Positions 52,996 through 63,591 are shown, numbered from the stretch's first letter. The stretch is DNA of 64,000 nucleotides from Alkalilimnicola ehrlichii (GCF_003399765.1 NZ_NFZV01000006.1:158595-222594), one strand, 5' to 3'. Notes: generated by a model from the sequence alone, not told the origin. Numbers and translations: made by a program.

Positions 52996-54439
52996 TCAAT
53001 GACGCCAGAACGCCGGCATAAACAGGATAAGCACTGTAAAGATCTCCACCCGCCCCATAAGCATCAATGCGATCAACACCCATTTTGCGGTATCGGTGAG
53101 GTGTCCGAAGCCGGGGGCAACGCCGGCGATGCCGATGCCAAGGTTGTTAATGGTGGCAATCACCGCCGAAAAAGCCGTTACCTGATCCAGCCCGACCGCC
53201 ATCAAAGCGAGCATCGAAAGAGCAAACACCGCCATGTATACGGCAAAAAACCCCCAGATGGCAGTCGAAACGTTGTTACTAACAACTTGGCTGCCAAATC
53301 TGAGCGGAATAACGCCCTGCGGGTGAATTAGGCGAAGCACCTCTCGCCCGCCCTGCTTTATGAGTAGCACCGCCCGAAGCGTCTTTATACCGCCAGCGGT
53401 CGAGCCGGCGCAGCCGCCGATGATACTCAAGTACAGCAGCATCACCAGGAAGCCGCCCGGCCAATTGTAGTAATCTGTGGTCGCAAGCCCCGTGTTCGTG
53501 GAGAAGGTGACTACTTGGAAAATAGCGTAGCGAATGGCTTGAAGCGTCGGCAGCGTCGAGGTCAGCACCAGGCCCACGACAACGACCATGATGGCCCCCG
53601 CCAATAGGAAAGCGTAGAAGCGAAACTCAGGGTCCGAAAAATAGTGAGTCGCACTACGCCGACGCCATGCAAAAAAGTGCAACGAGAAATTTACCGCTGC
53701 CAAGTACATGAACAAGGCACCGACCATCTCGGCTGCGGGATTGTCAAAATGGCCCAGGCTGTCTCCGTAGGGCGAGAACCCGCCCGTAGATATGGTGGAG
53801 AAACTATGGGCAATTGCATCAAACACCGATAACCCGGCAACCCAGTAGGCAATGGCACAAGCCAGAGTAAGCCCCACGTAGATGTACCAAAGCGCCTTTG
53901 CCGTCTCACCGATACGGGGCGTAAGGCGAGCTTCTTTGGTCGGACCCGGCATCTCGGCCCGATAAAGCTGCATGCCTCCCACGCCCAGGGTAGGCAGGAT
54001 CGCGACCGCCAGCACGACGATTCCCATCCCCCAAGCCAATTCAGCTGCTGGCGGTAATAACGAATCGAGAGCGGTAATCCATCAATATCGTCGAGAATGG
54101 AAGCCCCGGTCGTGGTTAGCCCGGACATACTTTCGAACATCGCATCGGTAAAGGATATATACGGGTCCGTACCGAACATCAGCGGAAGGCTTCCGGCTGC
54201 CGAGATCATCAGCCAAAATAGTGTGACTATCAGAAAACCATCGCGGGTGCGCAGCTCTTCCGTAGAGCGCCGGCGTGGGAACCAAAGCAGCAATCCGGTA
54301 GCCAGGATGAGCAAGCCGGAAACAAAAAGGGCATATGTGCCCCGTCCCCGACAAGCACGGAAACAATCAGCGGAGGAATCATCGTTACGCTGAAAAACGC
54401 GAGCAAGATGCCCAGGATTCGCAGGATCGGCCTTAACAC
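52996..54439 (-). pseudogene. trkH: Trk potassium-uptake membrane protein TrkH, two apparent frameshifts
   Basis: Potassium-translocating subunit of the Trk system, normally driven with cytosolic TrkA, which is not encoded here. The start is MLRPILRILGILLAFFSVTM. The frame is lost in the C4 run at 54340-54343 and resumes YALFVSGLLILATG. After the first pore segment (MFESMSGLTTTGASIL) it is lost again in the C5 run at 54028-54032 and resumes MGIVVLAVAILPTLGVGG. Later selectivity-filter regions are intact (FSTISTGGFSPYG, FSTNTGLATTD, ATINNLGIGIAGV). Two added bases give 481 residues, the normal TrkH size, so it is probably functional. Confidence 0.9.
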
Positions 54440-54669
54440 AGCTCACTCCACGAATAGTAGATAGATATAGGTGTGAGAAGGCAGCAATGAGTCATGTGTG
54501 GCGGACCGTTCTATTGCGGACCGCTTAGTATCCAATTCGAGCGTATAAAAATTCTATTCGTGATTGTGAATACGAAACCCCGAGCGCTGTCGGTTTAAAC
54601 CCTTATTCCGGTTGCGCACCCATGTTGGGCATCCCTGCCCAAGGTACTGAACAATTCCCTAGTAAGCTG

Positions 54670-55338
54670 TTAGAAGGAACGTCGCGCGGTCATAACCAGG
54701 CGCGCATCGGCCAAAGGTTCTCCCGCCAAATCCGTATTGTGGTAGGTAAGATCGAGCGAGAACCCCTGTACGTCTAGGCCGGCACCTAAACTCCAATGTG
54801 TGTAGTCGAGGGCATCATCCAACAGTTGCCTACCAATATCGGCGGCTAGATTCATGCGCTCACCCAGCGGCAATACAGCGCTTAAAAAACCATATACACC
54901 AGGGCCGACTCCGCCGAAAAAATCGGGCGAGATATGCAGTCCCGCAGTCCAATCGACGTACTGCCAGCCGTAGCTAGTATGTGCGTAGGCCTCGATGAAA
55001 TCGTAATCGAGACTGCTGGCAGCGCCCGGATAACTGTAGTAAAGAATCCCAAAATCGTAGCCGGCACCTCCGGCAGCGATACGGTAGCCGCCATACACAT
55101 CGAATTCGACGTGCGCGCCACTGTCGTCCTGAAAGTTCAGGCTTGAGGCCCAGGTCCCAAGATACCACCCGGTACCGTGCTTGAAGTCGAACCCGCCTTG
55201 AACGGCCGGCTCCTCCGACGTTTGACTGATCCCGCGATAAATATAGTCGGTAGTGTAGCCAATGTTAGTAGAGAAAGGCTGCGAAACTGCGGTCAGCGGC
55301 ATCAGTCCCGCGGCAGCTATGATCCAGCTATATTTCAT
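54670..55338 (-). CDS. TorF-family putative outer-membrane porin (second copy)
   Basis: A 222-residue exported protein whose signal peptide is MKYSWIIAAAGLMPLTAVSQ. The mature N-terminus FSTNIGYTTDYIYRGISQTSEEP closely parallels the first copy near 36 kb (NIG-T--Y--RG-S). It continues as glycine/tyrosine-rich beta strands and ends in a terminal Phe (MTARRSF). The ATG at MKYSW was chosen because it starts the signal peptide; the open frame reads much further upstream without meaning. It sits between trkH and kdpE, so a role in ion entry across the outer membrane is possible but unproven. Confidence 0.85.
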   Translation of the reverse strand: MKYSWIIAAAGLMPLTAVSQPFSTNIGYTTDYIYRGISQTSEEPAVQGGFDFKHGTGWYLGTWASSLNFQDDSGAHVEFDVYGGYRIAAGGAGYDFGILYYSYPGAASSLDYDFIEAYAHTSYGWQYVDWTAGLHISPDFFGGVGPGVYGFLSAVLPLGERMNLAADIGRQLLDDALDYTHWSLGAGLDVQGFSLDLTYHNTDLAGEPLADARLVMTARRSF

Positions 55339-55465
55339 GATCGACTTCCTCGTGCTGTTGCTGCAGTAAAGCACCGGCAGTGCTTCGCCGCAGTTTCGTC
55401 GCAAACACGATAAGGAAGCGATTCGTAAATGGAGCGAATTCCGTAAGGAACTTATAAGAACCAGG

Positions 55466-56170
55466 TTAGGCGTCTTCGTCCTCATCGAGAAACCGATACC
55501 CCACGCCTGGCTCGTTGAGGATGAACCGAGGAACGGTCGGATCATCGCCCAGTTTTTGGCGCAATTGACCGATGTAAACCCGCAAATACTGCGTGTCCTC
55601 CTCATGGTGGGCACCCCAAATCTCGCGCAAGATCTGCCGATGGGTAAGCACACGTCCGGCATACCGCGCCAGCAGGACTAACAGATCAAACTCTTTCTTA
55701 GAAAGCTTAATGGCTTCGCCGTCGAGCACCACGCGCCGCTTGGGTAAATCGATACTTAACCCCCGCATCTCGAACTGCTGTAATGGCGGTTCACCCTGCG
55801 GCCGATGCCTCAAGGCCGCTCGGATACGCGCATTGAGCTCCCCGGCTCCGAAAGGTTTAGTGACGTAGTCGTCGGCTCCGCGATCGAGTGAGGCGATTTT
55901 CTCCGCTTCCGACGAGCGTACCGACAGAACGATTACCGGCACCTGGCTCCAGACCCGCAGCTCTTCCAGCACCTGTTGGCCATCCATATCGGGCAGTCCC
56001 AGATCGAGAATCACAAGGTCCGGAGTCTTTGCCGCGCATAAGGCCAACCCCTCCTTGCCGGACCCCGCCTCAAGCACGGCGTATCCCTGACCGCCAAGGC
56101 CTATCTTGAGAAAGCGTCTGATTTGCGGCTCGTCGTCGATAATAAGGATAGTGGCAGCGTAGTCGTTCAT
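55466..56170 (-). CDS. kdpE: Response regulator KdpE
   Basis: OmpR/PhoB-type regulator of 234 residues. The receiver domain (about 8-120) has the acidic pair IIDDEPQ, phospho-acceptor Asp in VILDLGLPDMDG and Lys in YVTKPFGAGEL. The winged-helix DNA-binding domain (about 132-230) includes LSKKEFDLLVLLARYAGRVLTHRQIL and RVYIGQLRQKLGDD. Its ATG overlaps the kdpD stop by four bases. It should activate the upstream kdp operon through the operator-like site near 63.6 kb. Confidence 0.96.
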   Translation of the reverse strand: MNDYAATILIIDDEPQIRRFLKIGLGGQGYAVLEAGSGKEGLALCAAKTPDLVILDLGLPDMDGQQVLEELRVWSQVPVIVLSVRSSEAEKIASLDRGADDYVTKPFGAGELNARIRAALRHRPQGEPPLQQFEMRGLSIDLPKRRVVLDGEAIKLSKKEFDLLVLLARYAGRVLTHRQILREIWGAHHEEDTQYLRVYIGQLRQKLGDDPTVPRFILNEPGVGYRFLDEDEDA

Positions 56171-58869
56171 GCATCCTCCTGAGGCAACTGCGGCTGCCGC
56201 GTCGCCGGCAGGGTGAACTCGATCATGGTACCCATGCCATTTTCTCCGGACTTGACCACGATCTGCCCACCCATGGCTTCGATAAAGCCCCGGCAGATGG
56301 CGAGTCCTAGTCCCGCGCCGGACGTCCGCCGATCGCCTTGTCGAACCCGGTGGAACATACTGAACACCGTCTCCCGCTCGCCGCGCGGAATACCCGGACC
56401 GCGGTCGATCACCTGGATCCTGACGTCGTCGCCGATCAACCGAGCGCGCACGGTAATCGGTGCGCCGGCCGGCGAGTATTTGGCAGCGTTGTCTAGCAGA
56501 TTGACCATAACCTGCTCCACTAACAACGGATCGAAAAACTGCCAGGGGAAAGCTTGCGGAAAGTCGAGTTCGACAGCGTGGTCGGTAAGCTCCCTACGCA
56601 GGCGGCGCATCGCATCGGCAACGCTATCGCGAAGGTCAGACCACTGCATGTTAGGCACAATAGCGCCGTAGCCCAGTCGGGTCATATCGAGTAAATTCTG
56701 GACAAAGCGGTTCAAACGTTCCGCTTCCTCCAGGACCGTCGTAAGAAGCTCTCGCTGCTGATCAACTGGCAAGCTGTTCTGCATCTCGAGCAAGGTGCTG
56801 GTCGATCCCATGATCGACACCAGCGGAGTGCGCAGATCGTGCGATACCGAAGAAAGCAGTGCCTGCCGCAGCTTTTCCGTTTCCGACACCAATTGCGCCC
56901 GCTCAATCTCTTCTGCCAGGCGCATACGCTCCAACGCCACACTCGCCTGGTCGCGCATCGAAAAAAGCAGCCGCCGTTGCTCGACGCTAAGCGCAAAACG
57001 GCGCTCTTCACGGCGCACGCCCAGCACACCGCTGGGTTTGCCGGAAGCGCGTAGCGGGATGAAATACCATCGGCACGCCGGCAGAGTTCCGGTACCATGC
57101 CCTGAAGGCTCGTTGTGCTCGATGGCCCATTCCGCGGCGGCACGGTCCATGTCGAGTAGGCCTTCGCGGCCGGCATCGCCAGCAGCCAGGTGCACCGCGC
57201 CGTGCTCGTCCGTCAGTAGCACGGCTGCACGACAGTTCAAACTCTCGCTGACATACTCACACACCGACCAGACCAAATCGTCCAAACCCACCGCGCGGGC
57301 GATACGCCGGCTGAAGTCGGACAGCAAGGCATTGAGGCGAGCACTGGCGCGAATGGATTCGACCTGGGTACGTACCCGCACCGCGACGTTACCGCTGATA
57401 ACCGCAACCAACAGGAAAAACACCAGGGTAACGACATCCTCTCGATGATAGACATCGAGCGTACCCCGCGGGTCGGTAAAGAAAAAGTTGAAGGCTAAGA
57501 ACCCGACAAAGCTCGCGTACAAAGCTGCCCCTAAGCCCTGGCGCAAAGCTACCACCAACACTGCGGCCAGAAAGGCCATCGTCAGGTGCGGAGTCTCGAG
57601 GAACAGACTCATCAGGTAAGCCACACCGGCACCCAAGGCTACCACGCCGGTCGCCTCGACATAAGGCCGCAGCGAGAACAGGGCGTTGCGCTCGGCCGTT
57701 CTGGGTCTGGAAACGGCTTCCGGCTCAGCACGGCCGGCGACTGTGACGATGAAGTCCTCTCCTTGCCGTAGCAAGCGCGATCCGAGCGAGGTTCGCAGCC
57801 AGCGCCGCCACCCTATTCCGGCACCGCCACGACCGACCACGATCTGCGAGACATTGTGACTCCGTGCATAGGCTAGAATCTCGGCAGCGACATCGTAGCC
57901 GCTCACGCTCGCCGTTGCGCTGCCGAGTTCTTCGGCCAGCGCCAGCGCCTCATGCACCCTTCCCTTCGCTTCTTCGTCGAGTGCCTCGCGGGCAGAATCG
58001 ACGTGCACGGCGATCCAAGGTACCTGTCGCTGGTCCGCCAGACGTTTGGCCAGACGCACCAACCGTTCGGTGCCGGCCGCGTGACTGACGCAAACAAGAA
58101 TCCGATCGCGAGTCGGCCAAGGCCCCTCAATGGCACGCGCCTGCATGTAGCTCAGGATATCGGCACCGACCCGCTCGGCGGCCGCACGCATGGCCAGCTC
58201 CCGCAACGCCATCAAGTTGCCCCGGCTAAAGAAATGCTGAATGGCGCGCTGCGCATGCTCGGGCACATAGACCTTGCCTTGGTTGAGCCGCTGGATTAGC
58301 TCCTCGGGCGGCAGGTCGATCAGCTCTAGATCATCGGCACGCTCAAGCACAGCGTCAGGTACCGTCTCACGGACCTTGACGTAGGAAATGCGCTCGACGA
58401 TGTCGTTCAGGCTCTCCAAGTGCTGCACGTTGAGCGTACTGTAGACATCAATACCGGCCGCAAGAATCTCCTCGACGTCCTGCCAGCGCTTCTGATGACG
58501 ACTGCCGGGGATATTGGTATGCGCTAGCTCGTCGACCAGCACCAGCGCAGGGCGCCGCGTAAGCACCCCATCCAGATCAAGTTCGTCGAACTGTCGCCCG
58601 CGGTAACTCGCCCTGCGCGGCGGCACAAACGGTAAGTCGCGCGTTAGCGCCTGCGTTTCCAAGCGACCGTGCGTCTCGACCACACCGGCGACGACATCCA
58701 CGCCTTCGGCCAAGCGCTGGCGCGCCGCGTTCAGCATGGCGTAGGTTTTGCCTACTCCGGGCGCCGCGCCGAGGAAGATCTTCAACCTGCCGCGTTCGTC
58801 GCGGCTAGCTTCTGCCAACAAGGCGTCGGGCGAAGGGCGTTTGCCGTCGTCGTTCATCGCAAACCTCAA
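56167..58869 (-). CDS. kdpD: Potassium-responsive sensor kinase KdpD
   Basis: A 900-residue membrane histidine kinase. The N-terminal KdpD domain carries a Walker A motif (GAAPGVGKTYAMLNAA) and Walker-B-like VDELAHTNIPGSRHQKRW. A universal-stress-protein-like domain follows (about 255-375), then four membrane spans (about 400-510), a GAF domain, and the kinase core. The phospho-accepting His is in SSVSHDLRTPLVSIMGS, and the ATPase has N-box LLDNAAKYSP and G-boxes DRGPGIPRGE and GAGLGLAIC. It overlaps kdpE and lies 70 bases after kdpC. Confidence 0.96.
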   Translation of the reverse strand: MRFAMNDDGKRPSPDALLAEASRDERGRLKIFLGAAPGVGKTYAMLNAARQRLAEGVDVVAGVVETHGRLETQALTRDLPFVPPRRASYRGRQFDELDLDGVLTRRPALVLVDELAHTNIPGSRHQKRWQDVEEILAAGIDVYSTLNVQHLESLNDIVERISYVKVRETVPDAVLERADDLELIDLPPEELIQRLNQGKVYVPEHAQRAIQHFFSRGNLMALRELAMRAAAERVGADILSYMQARAIEGPWPTRDRILVCVSHAAGTERLVRLAKRLADQRQVPWIAVHVDSAREALDEEAKGRVHEALALAEELGSATASVSGYDVAAEILAYARSHNVSQIVVGRGGAGIGWRRWLRTSLGSRLLRQGEDFIVTVAGRAEPEAVSRPRTAERNALFSLRPYVEATGVVALGAGVAYLMSLFLETPHLTMAFLAAVLVVALRQGLGAALYASFVGFLAFNFFFTDPRGTLDVYHREDVVTLVFFLLVAVISGNVAVRVRTQVESIRASARLNALLSDFSRRIARAVGLDDLVWSVCEYVSESLNCRAAVLLTDEHGAVHLAAGDAGREGLLDMDRAAAEWAIEHNEPSGHGTGTLPACRWYFIPLRASGKPSGVLGVRREERRFALSVEQRRLLFSMRDQASVALERMRLAEEIERAQLVSETEKLRQALLSSVSHDLRTPLVSIMGSTSTLLEMQNSLPVDQQRELLTTVLEEAERLNRFVQNLLDMTRLGYGAIVPNMQWSDLRDSVADAMRRLRRELTDHAVELDFPQAFPWQFFDPLLVEQVMVNLLDNAAKYSPAGAPITVRARLIGDDVRIQVIDRGPGIPRGERETVFSMFHRVRQGDRRTSGAGLGLAICRGFIEAMGGQIVVKSGENGMGTMIEFTLPATRQPQLPQEDA

Positions 58870-58939
58870 AAACGGGAAAACCGAGCGCGGCGTTAACCGT
58901 GCTCGGTCTAGGGAAACGCTGAAAAATCACTTGCCTCTC

Positions 58940-59518
58940 TCAGGACTCATCGGCAGCCAGCGAATCCAATGCAAGGTTGAGTTCCAACACGTTGACGCGG
59001 GGCTCGCCGAGTATGCCGAAAGTTCGCCCCTCAGTGAACCGTATCACTAAGGCCTCGACCTCATGCTCCGCTAGGCCACGTGCCGCCGCTACTCGCGCTA
59101 CCTGTCGCGCGGCCGCAGCTGGCGAGATATGCGGATCAAGGCCGCTGCCAGAGGCGGTTACCAGCTCTATGGGCACCGGTCCATCGCCGCTGCTCGCCCG
59201 GAAAGCCTCCGCACGAATACTCATTAACTGCAACAACTCGGCACTCGTCTGGCCGAGATTAGAAGCGTCGGAATCGGCGGCATCATAGCCATCGCCCGCG
59301 AGCGACGGCCGCGGGTGGAAGTATTCGACCTGGGTGAACACCTGCCCCACCAGACGAGAACCGACCACCTGGCCGTCGCGTTCAATCAGGCTGCCACCGG
59401 CCTGGTGCGGAAACATCGTCTGCGCGAAGAGGGTAAACCCCAGTGGATACGCCAACCCGAACAACAAGGTAGCGACGACGATCAACCGCAGGGCGCTGAA
59501 GATTTGTTGCTGAATCAT
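58940..59518 (-). CDS. kdpC: Potassium-transporting ATPase subunit KdpC
   Basis: Single-span accessory subunit of the KdpFABC potassium pump, 192 residues. The N-terminal membrane helix is LRLIVVATLLFGLAYPLGFTLFAQ. The periplasmic domain has the family motifs GSRLVGQVFTQVEYFHPRPS, VTASGSGLDPHISPAAA and GEPRVNVLELNLAL. It lies nine bases after kdpB in the same transcript. Confidence 0.95.
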   Translation of the reverse strand: MIQQQIFSALRLIVVATLLFGLAYPLGFTLFAQTMFPHQAGGSLIERDGQVVGSRLVGQVFTQVEYFHPRPSLAGDGYDAADSDASNLGQTSAELLQLMSIRAEAFRASSGDGPVPIELVTASGSGLDPHISPAAAARQVARVAAARGLAEHEVEALVIRFTEGRTFGILGEPRVNVLELNLALDSLAADES

Positions 59519-59527
59519 GATGCGCTC

Positions 59528-61603
59528 CTAAACCAGCCCAAGGCCGGTAATAACAAGATCGATCAGCTTGATACCGACGAACGGGAGGATCAGACCGCCC
59601 AGACCGTAGACCAGCAAGTTGTTACGCAGAAGCGCACCAGCACTCGCCGCCCGATACTTCACACCGCGCAGCGCCAGCGGCACCAGGGCAATGATGATCA
59701 GCGCGTTGAAGATCACCGCCGCAAGAATCGCACTCTCGGGCGAGGTCAGGTTCATCACGTTCAGCGCCGCAAGCTGCGGGTAAGCCGCCATGAACAGCGC
59801 CGGAATGATAGCGAAGTACTTAGCCACATCGTTGGCGATTGAAAAGGTAGTCAGTGCACCGCGGCTGATGAGCAGCTGCTTACCGATCATCACAACCTCG
59901 ATCAACTTGGTTGGGTCCGAGTCGAGGTCGATCAGATTGCCCGCCTCCTTCGCCGCCGCCGTGCCGTCATTCATGCACACGCCGACGTCCGCCTGTGCGA
60001 GTGCCGGAGCATCGTTGGAGCCGTCGCCGCACATGGCGACGAGCCGACCCTTAGCCTGCTCCTCACGAATCAGCTCTAGTTTGCGCTCGGGCGTCGCCTC
60101 GGCGAGGAAGTCATCCACCCCCGCCTCAGCGGCGATGGCGGCGGCGGTTTGCGGGTTGTCGCCGGTAACCATCACCGTGCGAATACCCATCGCCCGCAGT
60201 TGCTCAAAGCGCTCGCGGATATGGGGCTTGACGATATCCTTAAGATGCACCACGCCGAGCAGATGGCCATCACGGGCGACCACAAGCGGCGTACCACCGG
60301 ATTTGCTGATACGCTCCACCACCGGCTTAAGCTCGACCGGGGCAACCATCAAGCTTTCCCCACCGCTCACTGCGGCCTCTCGGCCTCCTGCATAACGCAG
60401 CATCGAGTCGACCGCACCCTTGCGGATCTCGACACCGTTCTCCAAGTCGACCCCGCTCATCCGCGTCTGAGCACTGAAAGGCACAAACTCAGCGATCGCC
60501 CCCTCGTTGATACTCAGCTTGTAGCGCTTGCGCGCCAGGGTGACGATCGACTTGCCTTCCGGCGTGTCATCGCTCAGCGAAGACAGCAACGCTGCCTCGG
60601 CTAACTCCTGTTCGCTCGCCCCACCCACCGGAACGAAGGCGTGGGCCATGCGATTGCCGTAGGTGATGGTGCCGGTCTTATCGAGCAGCAAGGTATCGAC
60701 ATCCCCGGCCGCCTCCACCGCGCGGCCCGACTTGGCGACCACGTTCGCCTTCACCAGTCGATCCATACCGGCAATACCAATCGCCGACAGCAGCCCGCCG
60801 ATAGTGGTCGGAATCAGCGTGATAAGGAGTGCTACCAGAAAGACCGTCGGAAGGACGGCACCGGAGTAGGCCGCGTACAGCGGCAGCGCGGCGACTACGA
60901 CCAGAAAGATGATGGTCAACCCGACCAGTAGGATGGTGAGCGCAATCTCATTCGGCGTCTTCTGCCGACTCGCGCCTTCGACCAGGCCGATCATACGGTC
61001 GAGGAAACTATCGCCGGGGTTAGCGGTGACCCGCACCCGAATTGCATCCGAAACCACCACGGTGCCGCCGGTCACCCCGGAGCGGTCACCACCACTCTCT
61101 CGGATCACCGGCGCCGACTCGCCAGTGATGGCGGCTTCATTCACCGAGGCGATACCGTCGACCACCTCGCCGTCCGCCGGAATCGTATCGCCGGCTTCCA
61201 CCAACACGAGGTCTCCCTTGCGCAGCGTCTCGCTCGGCACGAGCTCGTAGCCGCGCGCGCCGAGCCGCGACAGCTTCTTCGCCTGCGTGCTGGACTTGGT
61301 CTGCCGCAGACTGTCAGCCCGCGCCTTACCTCGCCCCTCCGCCAGCGACTCGGCGAAGTTGGCAAACAACACGGTGAACCATAGCCACAGGCAGATCTGT
61401 CCCGCCACCGCACTTCCCTCTCTACCGAGTCCGGCGAGAAAGAGGACGGTCGCAAAGACGGCGGTAACTTCGACCACAAACATAATCGGGTTACGGAACA
61501 TCACGCGCGGATCGAGCTTTTTCACGCTCATGACCAACGCCTGTTGCAGTAGCTGCTTGTCGAGCAGCCGAGTGTCTTCAGTTCGATGCTTACTCATGCT
61601 CAT
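59528..61603 (-). CDS. kdpB: Potassium-transporting ATPase ATP-binding subunit KdpB
   Basis: P-type ATPase subunit of 691 residues. Its catalytic features are the phosphorylated Asp about 308 in [13 protein letters not shown], the actuator-domain TGES (Ser about 163), and the hinge [16 protein letters not shown] with [14 protein letters not shown]. About seven membrane spans are visible. The TGES serine is the site of regulatory phosphorylation in E. coli KdpB and is conserved. The kdpA stop lies just before it. Of two close ATGs, the second (61597) has better spacing from the GAGGG box. Confidence 0.96.
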   Translation of the reverse strand: MSMSKHRTEDTRLLDKQLLQQALVMSVKKLDPRVMFRNPIMFVVEVTAVFATVLFLAGLGREGSAVAGQICLWLWFTVLFANFAESLAEGRGKARADSLRQTKSSTQAKKLSRLGARGYELVPSETLRKGDLVLVEAGDTIPADGEVVDGIASVNEAAITGESAPVIRESGGDRSGVTGGTVVVSDAIRVRVTANPGDSFLDRMIGLVEGASRQKTPNEIALTILLVGLTIIFLVVVAALPLYAAYSGAVLPTVFLVALLITLIPTTIGGLLSAIGIAGMDRLVKANVVAKSGRAVEAAGDVDTLLLDKTGTITYGNRMAHAFVPVGGASEQELAEAALLSSLSDDTPEGKSIVTLARKRYKLSINEGAIAEFVPFSAQTRMSGVDLENGVEIRKGAVDSMLRYAGGREAAVSGGESLMVAPVELKPVVERISKSGGTPLVVARDGHLLGVVHLKDIVKPHIRERFEQLRAMGIRTVMVTGDNPQTAAAIAAEAGVDDFLAEATPERKLELIREEQAKGRLVAMCGDGSNDAPALAQADVGVCMNDGTAAAKEAGNLIDLDSDPTKLIEVVMIGKQLLISRGALTTFSIANDVAKYFAIIPALFMAAYPQLAALNVMNLTSPESAILAAVIFNALIIIALVPLALRGVKYRAASAGALLRNNLLVYGLGGLILPFVGIKLIDLVITGLGLV

Positions 61604-61607
61604 ACCC

Positions 61608-63314
61608 TCAGAACTGCATGCCTTGGATCATCGCCAAGTGTTCGGCAATGGGCCCCAATGCAAGCGCCGGGAAAAAGGTCAAACCGCCGACAATCAACAC
61701 GACGGCGACCAGTAGGGTGACGAACAGCGGGCCGTGAGTCGGGAAAGTGCCGGCAGAAGCGGCGACCGGCTGCTTGGCAGCCAAGCTGCCGGCAATCGCG
61801 AGCACCGGCAGGATCATAAAGAACCGTCCGACCAGCATGGCGATACCAAGCATGGTGTTGTGGTAAGGCGTGTCGGCGCCGAAGCCGGCGAAAGCCGAAC
61901 CGTTGTTACCGGTGGCCGAACTGTAGGCGTAGAGAATCTCTGACAGGCCATGCGGGCCGACCTCCTGAATCGACGCCGCAGCGACGGGCAGCACCGAACC
62001 GACCGCACTGAAGGCCACGATGCCGAGCGGCAGCGTGAAGATGGCAATCAACGCCAGTGTCACTTCCTTGGCCTCAATCTTCTTGCCCAGATACTCCGGC
62101 GTACGCCCGACCATCAAGCCAGCGATAAACACCGTCAGCACCACGAAGATCAACATGCCGTAGAGGCCCGCACCGACACCGCCGAACACCACCTCACCCA
62201 ACATCATGTTGAACATTGGAATCATGCCGCCAAGCGGCGTGAAGCTGTCGTGCATGCTGTTGACCGAGCCGTTGGAAGCCGCCGTGGTCGACTGCGCCCA
62301 CAAAACAGAGTTGACCACCCCGAAGCGGGTCTCCTTGCCCTCCATGTTGCCGGCGCTGGTCTCGATACCGGCGGCGGCAAGCTCCGGGTGCACGTTCTGT
62401 TCTGCGAAGTACACAGTGAACAGACCGGCCAGATACAGCACACCCATCGCGGCGAAGATAGCCAATCCCTGACGGCGGTCCTTAACCATCTTGCCGAAGG
62501 TGTACACGAGCGCCATCGGAATCAGGAGGATGAAGACCATCTCCAGAAAGTTCGAGATTGGCGTCGGGTTCTCCAACGGATGTGCTGAGTTGACGCCAAA
62601 GAAGCCGCCGCCGTTGGTGCCCAGCTGCTTGATCGCGATCTGCGAAGCGGCCGGCCCCTGAGCGATCGTCTGCTGCGCACCCTCCACTGTGGTGGCGGGC
62701 ACATAAGCCGAAAGGTTTTGCGGTACGCCCTCGGCAACCAGCACGATCGCCGCCAGCAGCGAGAGCGGCAACAGGATGTACAGCAGCGTGCGCACCAAAT
62801 CGACCGGAAAGCTGCCGACAGTACCGTCGCGCCGCACCAGCCCGCGGATCAGCGCCACCAGCACTGCCATGCCGGTCGCCGCGGAGACAAAGTTCTGGGT
62901 GGTGAGCCCCATCATCTGGCTCAGATAGCTCAAACCTGACTCGCCGCTATAGGCCTGCCAATTGGTGTTGGTGGTAAAACTCACCGCGGTATTGAATGCA
63001 AGATCCGCCGACATCCCGGGAATTCCCTCCGGATTGAACGGCAGATAACCCTGCAATCGCAGGATGAGAAACAGCAACAGGAAGCCGCAAGCGTTAAACG
63101 CCAGCATGGCCACCGCGTAGCCGGTCCAGCGCTGCTGAGCTTGCGGATCAACACCGCAAAGGCGGTAGATACCCCGCTCCAGCGGACTCATCAAAGGTGT
63201 GAGAAAGGTGCGCTCGCCACTGTAGACGCGCGCCATATAACCACCCACAAACGGCGTAAGTGCCAGCAGCACGCCGATGAAGAGGGCGATTTGGAGAAAA
63301 TCGGAAGTCGACAT
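61608..63314 (-). CDS. kdpA: Potassium-transporting ATPase potassium-binding subunit KdpA
   Basis: Channel-like subunit of 568 residues, related to TrkH-type proteins, with about ten membrane spans. Selectivity-filter segments are visible as [34 protein letters not shown], the third around [15 protein letters not shown], and [14 protein letters not shown]. It lies 12 bases after kdpF and just before kdpB. Complete and undisturbed. Confidence 0.96.
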   Translation of the reverse strand: MSTSDFLQIALFIGVLLALTPFVGGYMARVYSGERTFLTPLMSPLERGIYRLCGVDPQAQQRWTGYAVAMLAFNACGFLLLFLILRLQGYLPFNPEGIPGMSADLAFNTAVSFTTNTNWQAYSGESGLSYLSQMMGLTTQNFVSAATGMAVLVALIRGLVRRDGTVGSFPVDLVRTLLYILLPLSLLAAIVLVAEGVPQNLSAYVPATTVEGAQQTIAQGPAASQIAIKQLGTNGGGFFGVNSAHPLENPTPISNFLEMVFILLIPMALVYTFGKMVKDRRQGLAIFAAMGVLYLAGLFTVYFAEQNVHPELAAAGIETSAGNMEGKETRFGVVNSVLWAQSTTAASNGSVNSMHDSFTPLGGMIPMFNMMLGEVVFGGVGAGLYGMLIFVVLTVFIAGLMVGRTPEYLGKKIEAKEVTLALIAIFTLPLGIVAFSAVGSVLPVAAASIQEVGPHGLSEILYAYSSATGNNGSAFAGFGADTPYHNTMLGIAMLVGRFFMILPVLAIAGSLAAKQPVAASAGTFPTHGPLFVTLLVAVVLIVGGLTFFPALALGPIAEHLAMIQGMQF

Positions 63315-63326
63315 GGCTGCCCTCTC

Positions 63327-63416
63327 CTAAAACGTCGATGGATTGAAGAGGACGTAGACGAGGTACGCCACCAGACCGACAACGATAACGCCGCCGGCTA
63401 TCAGTTCGATGATCAT
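63327..63416 (-). CDS. kdpF: Potassium-transporting ATPase small subunit KdpF
   Basis: A 29-codon gene of a single membrane helix, beginning MIIELIAGGVIVVGLVAYL and ending FNPSTF. Both size and the C-terminal pattern match KdpF, which stabilises the KdpABC complex. A GGGGAGG ribosome-binding site precedes the ATG, and this site lies inside the end of the upstream small gene, whose stop overlaps the kdpF start as ATGA. Confidence 0.9.
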   Translation of the reverse strand: MIIELIAGGVIVVGLVAYLVYVLFNPSTF

Positions 63417-63511
63417 GCACCACCTCCCCGGAGCCGGTCAGCAAAGCCGATGAACCAGTAGCCCGTGGCGAAGAAACCACCGGCCAAAAGCAAGTAAACG
63501 AGATCGAGCAT
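63413..63511 (-). CDS. Small single-span membrane protein at the head of the kdp operon
   Basis: A 32-codon open frame beginning MLDLVYLLLAGGFFATGYW and ending FADRLRGGGA: one hydrophobic helix followed by a short basic tail. It has a GGGGAG ribosome-binding site, and its TGA overlaps the kdpF ATG by four bases, so the two are translationally coupled. I do not have a name for it. Similar short membrane peptides ahead of kdpF occur in other proteobacteria as I recall. It may be an extra subunit or a regulator of Kdp. Confidence 0.7.
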   Translation of the reverse strand: MLDLVYLLLAGGFFATGYWFIGFADRLRGGGA

Positions 63512-63519
63512 GATGGCTC

Positions 63520-63541
63520 CCCGAGTTGATTAAGACTCGGG
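63520..63541 (-). promoter_or_regulatory. Leader hairpin covering the first kdp ribosome-binding site
   Basis: A 7-bp perfect inverted repeat (CCCGAGT/ACTCGGG, eight-base loop) lies just ahead of the first small gene. Its 3' arm on the coding strand contributes the G residues of the GGGGAG ribosome-binding sequence. In the mRNA the hairpin would mask that site, so it may control translation of the operon head. Confidence 0.5.
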
Positions 63542-63591
63542 TACAGGCTAGAGACGGAAGGCGTTAAATCTCTATTCCGACGGAGGGCAAC

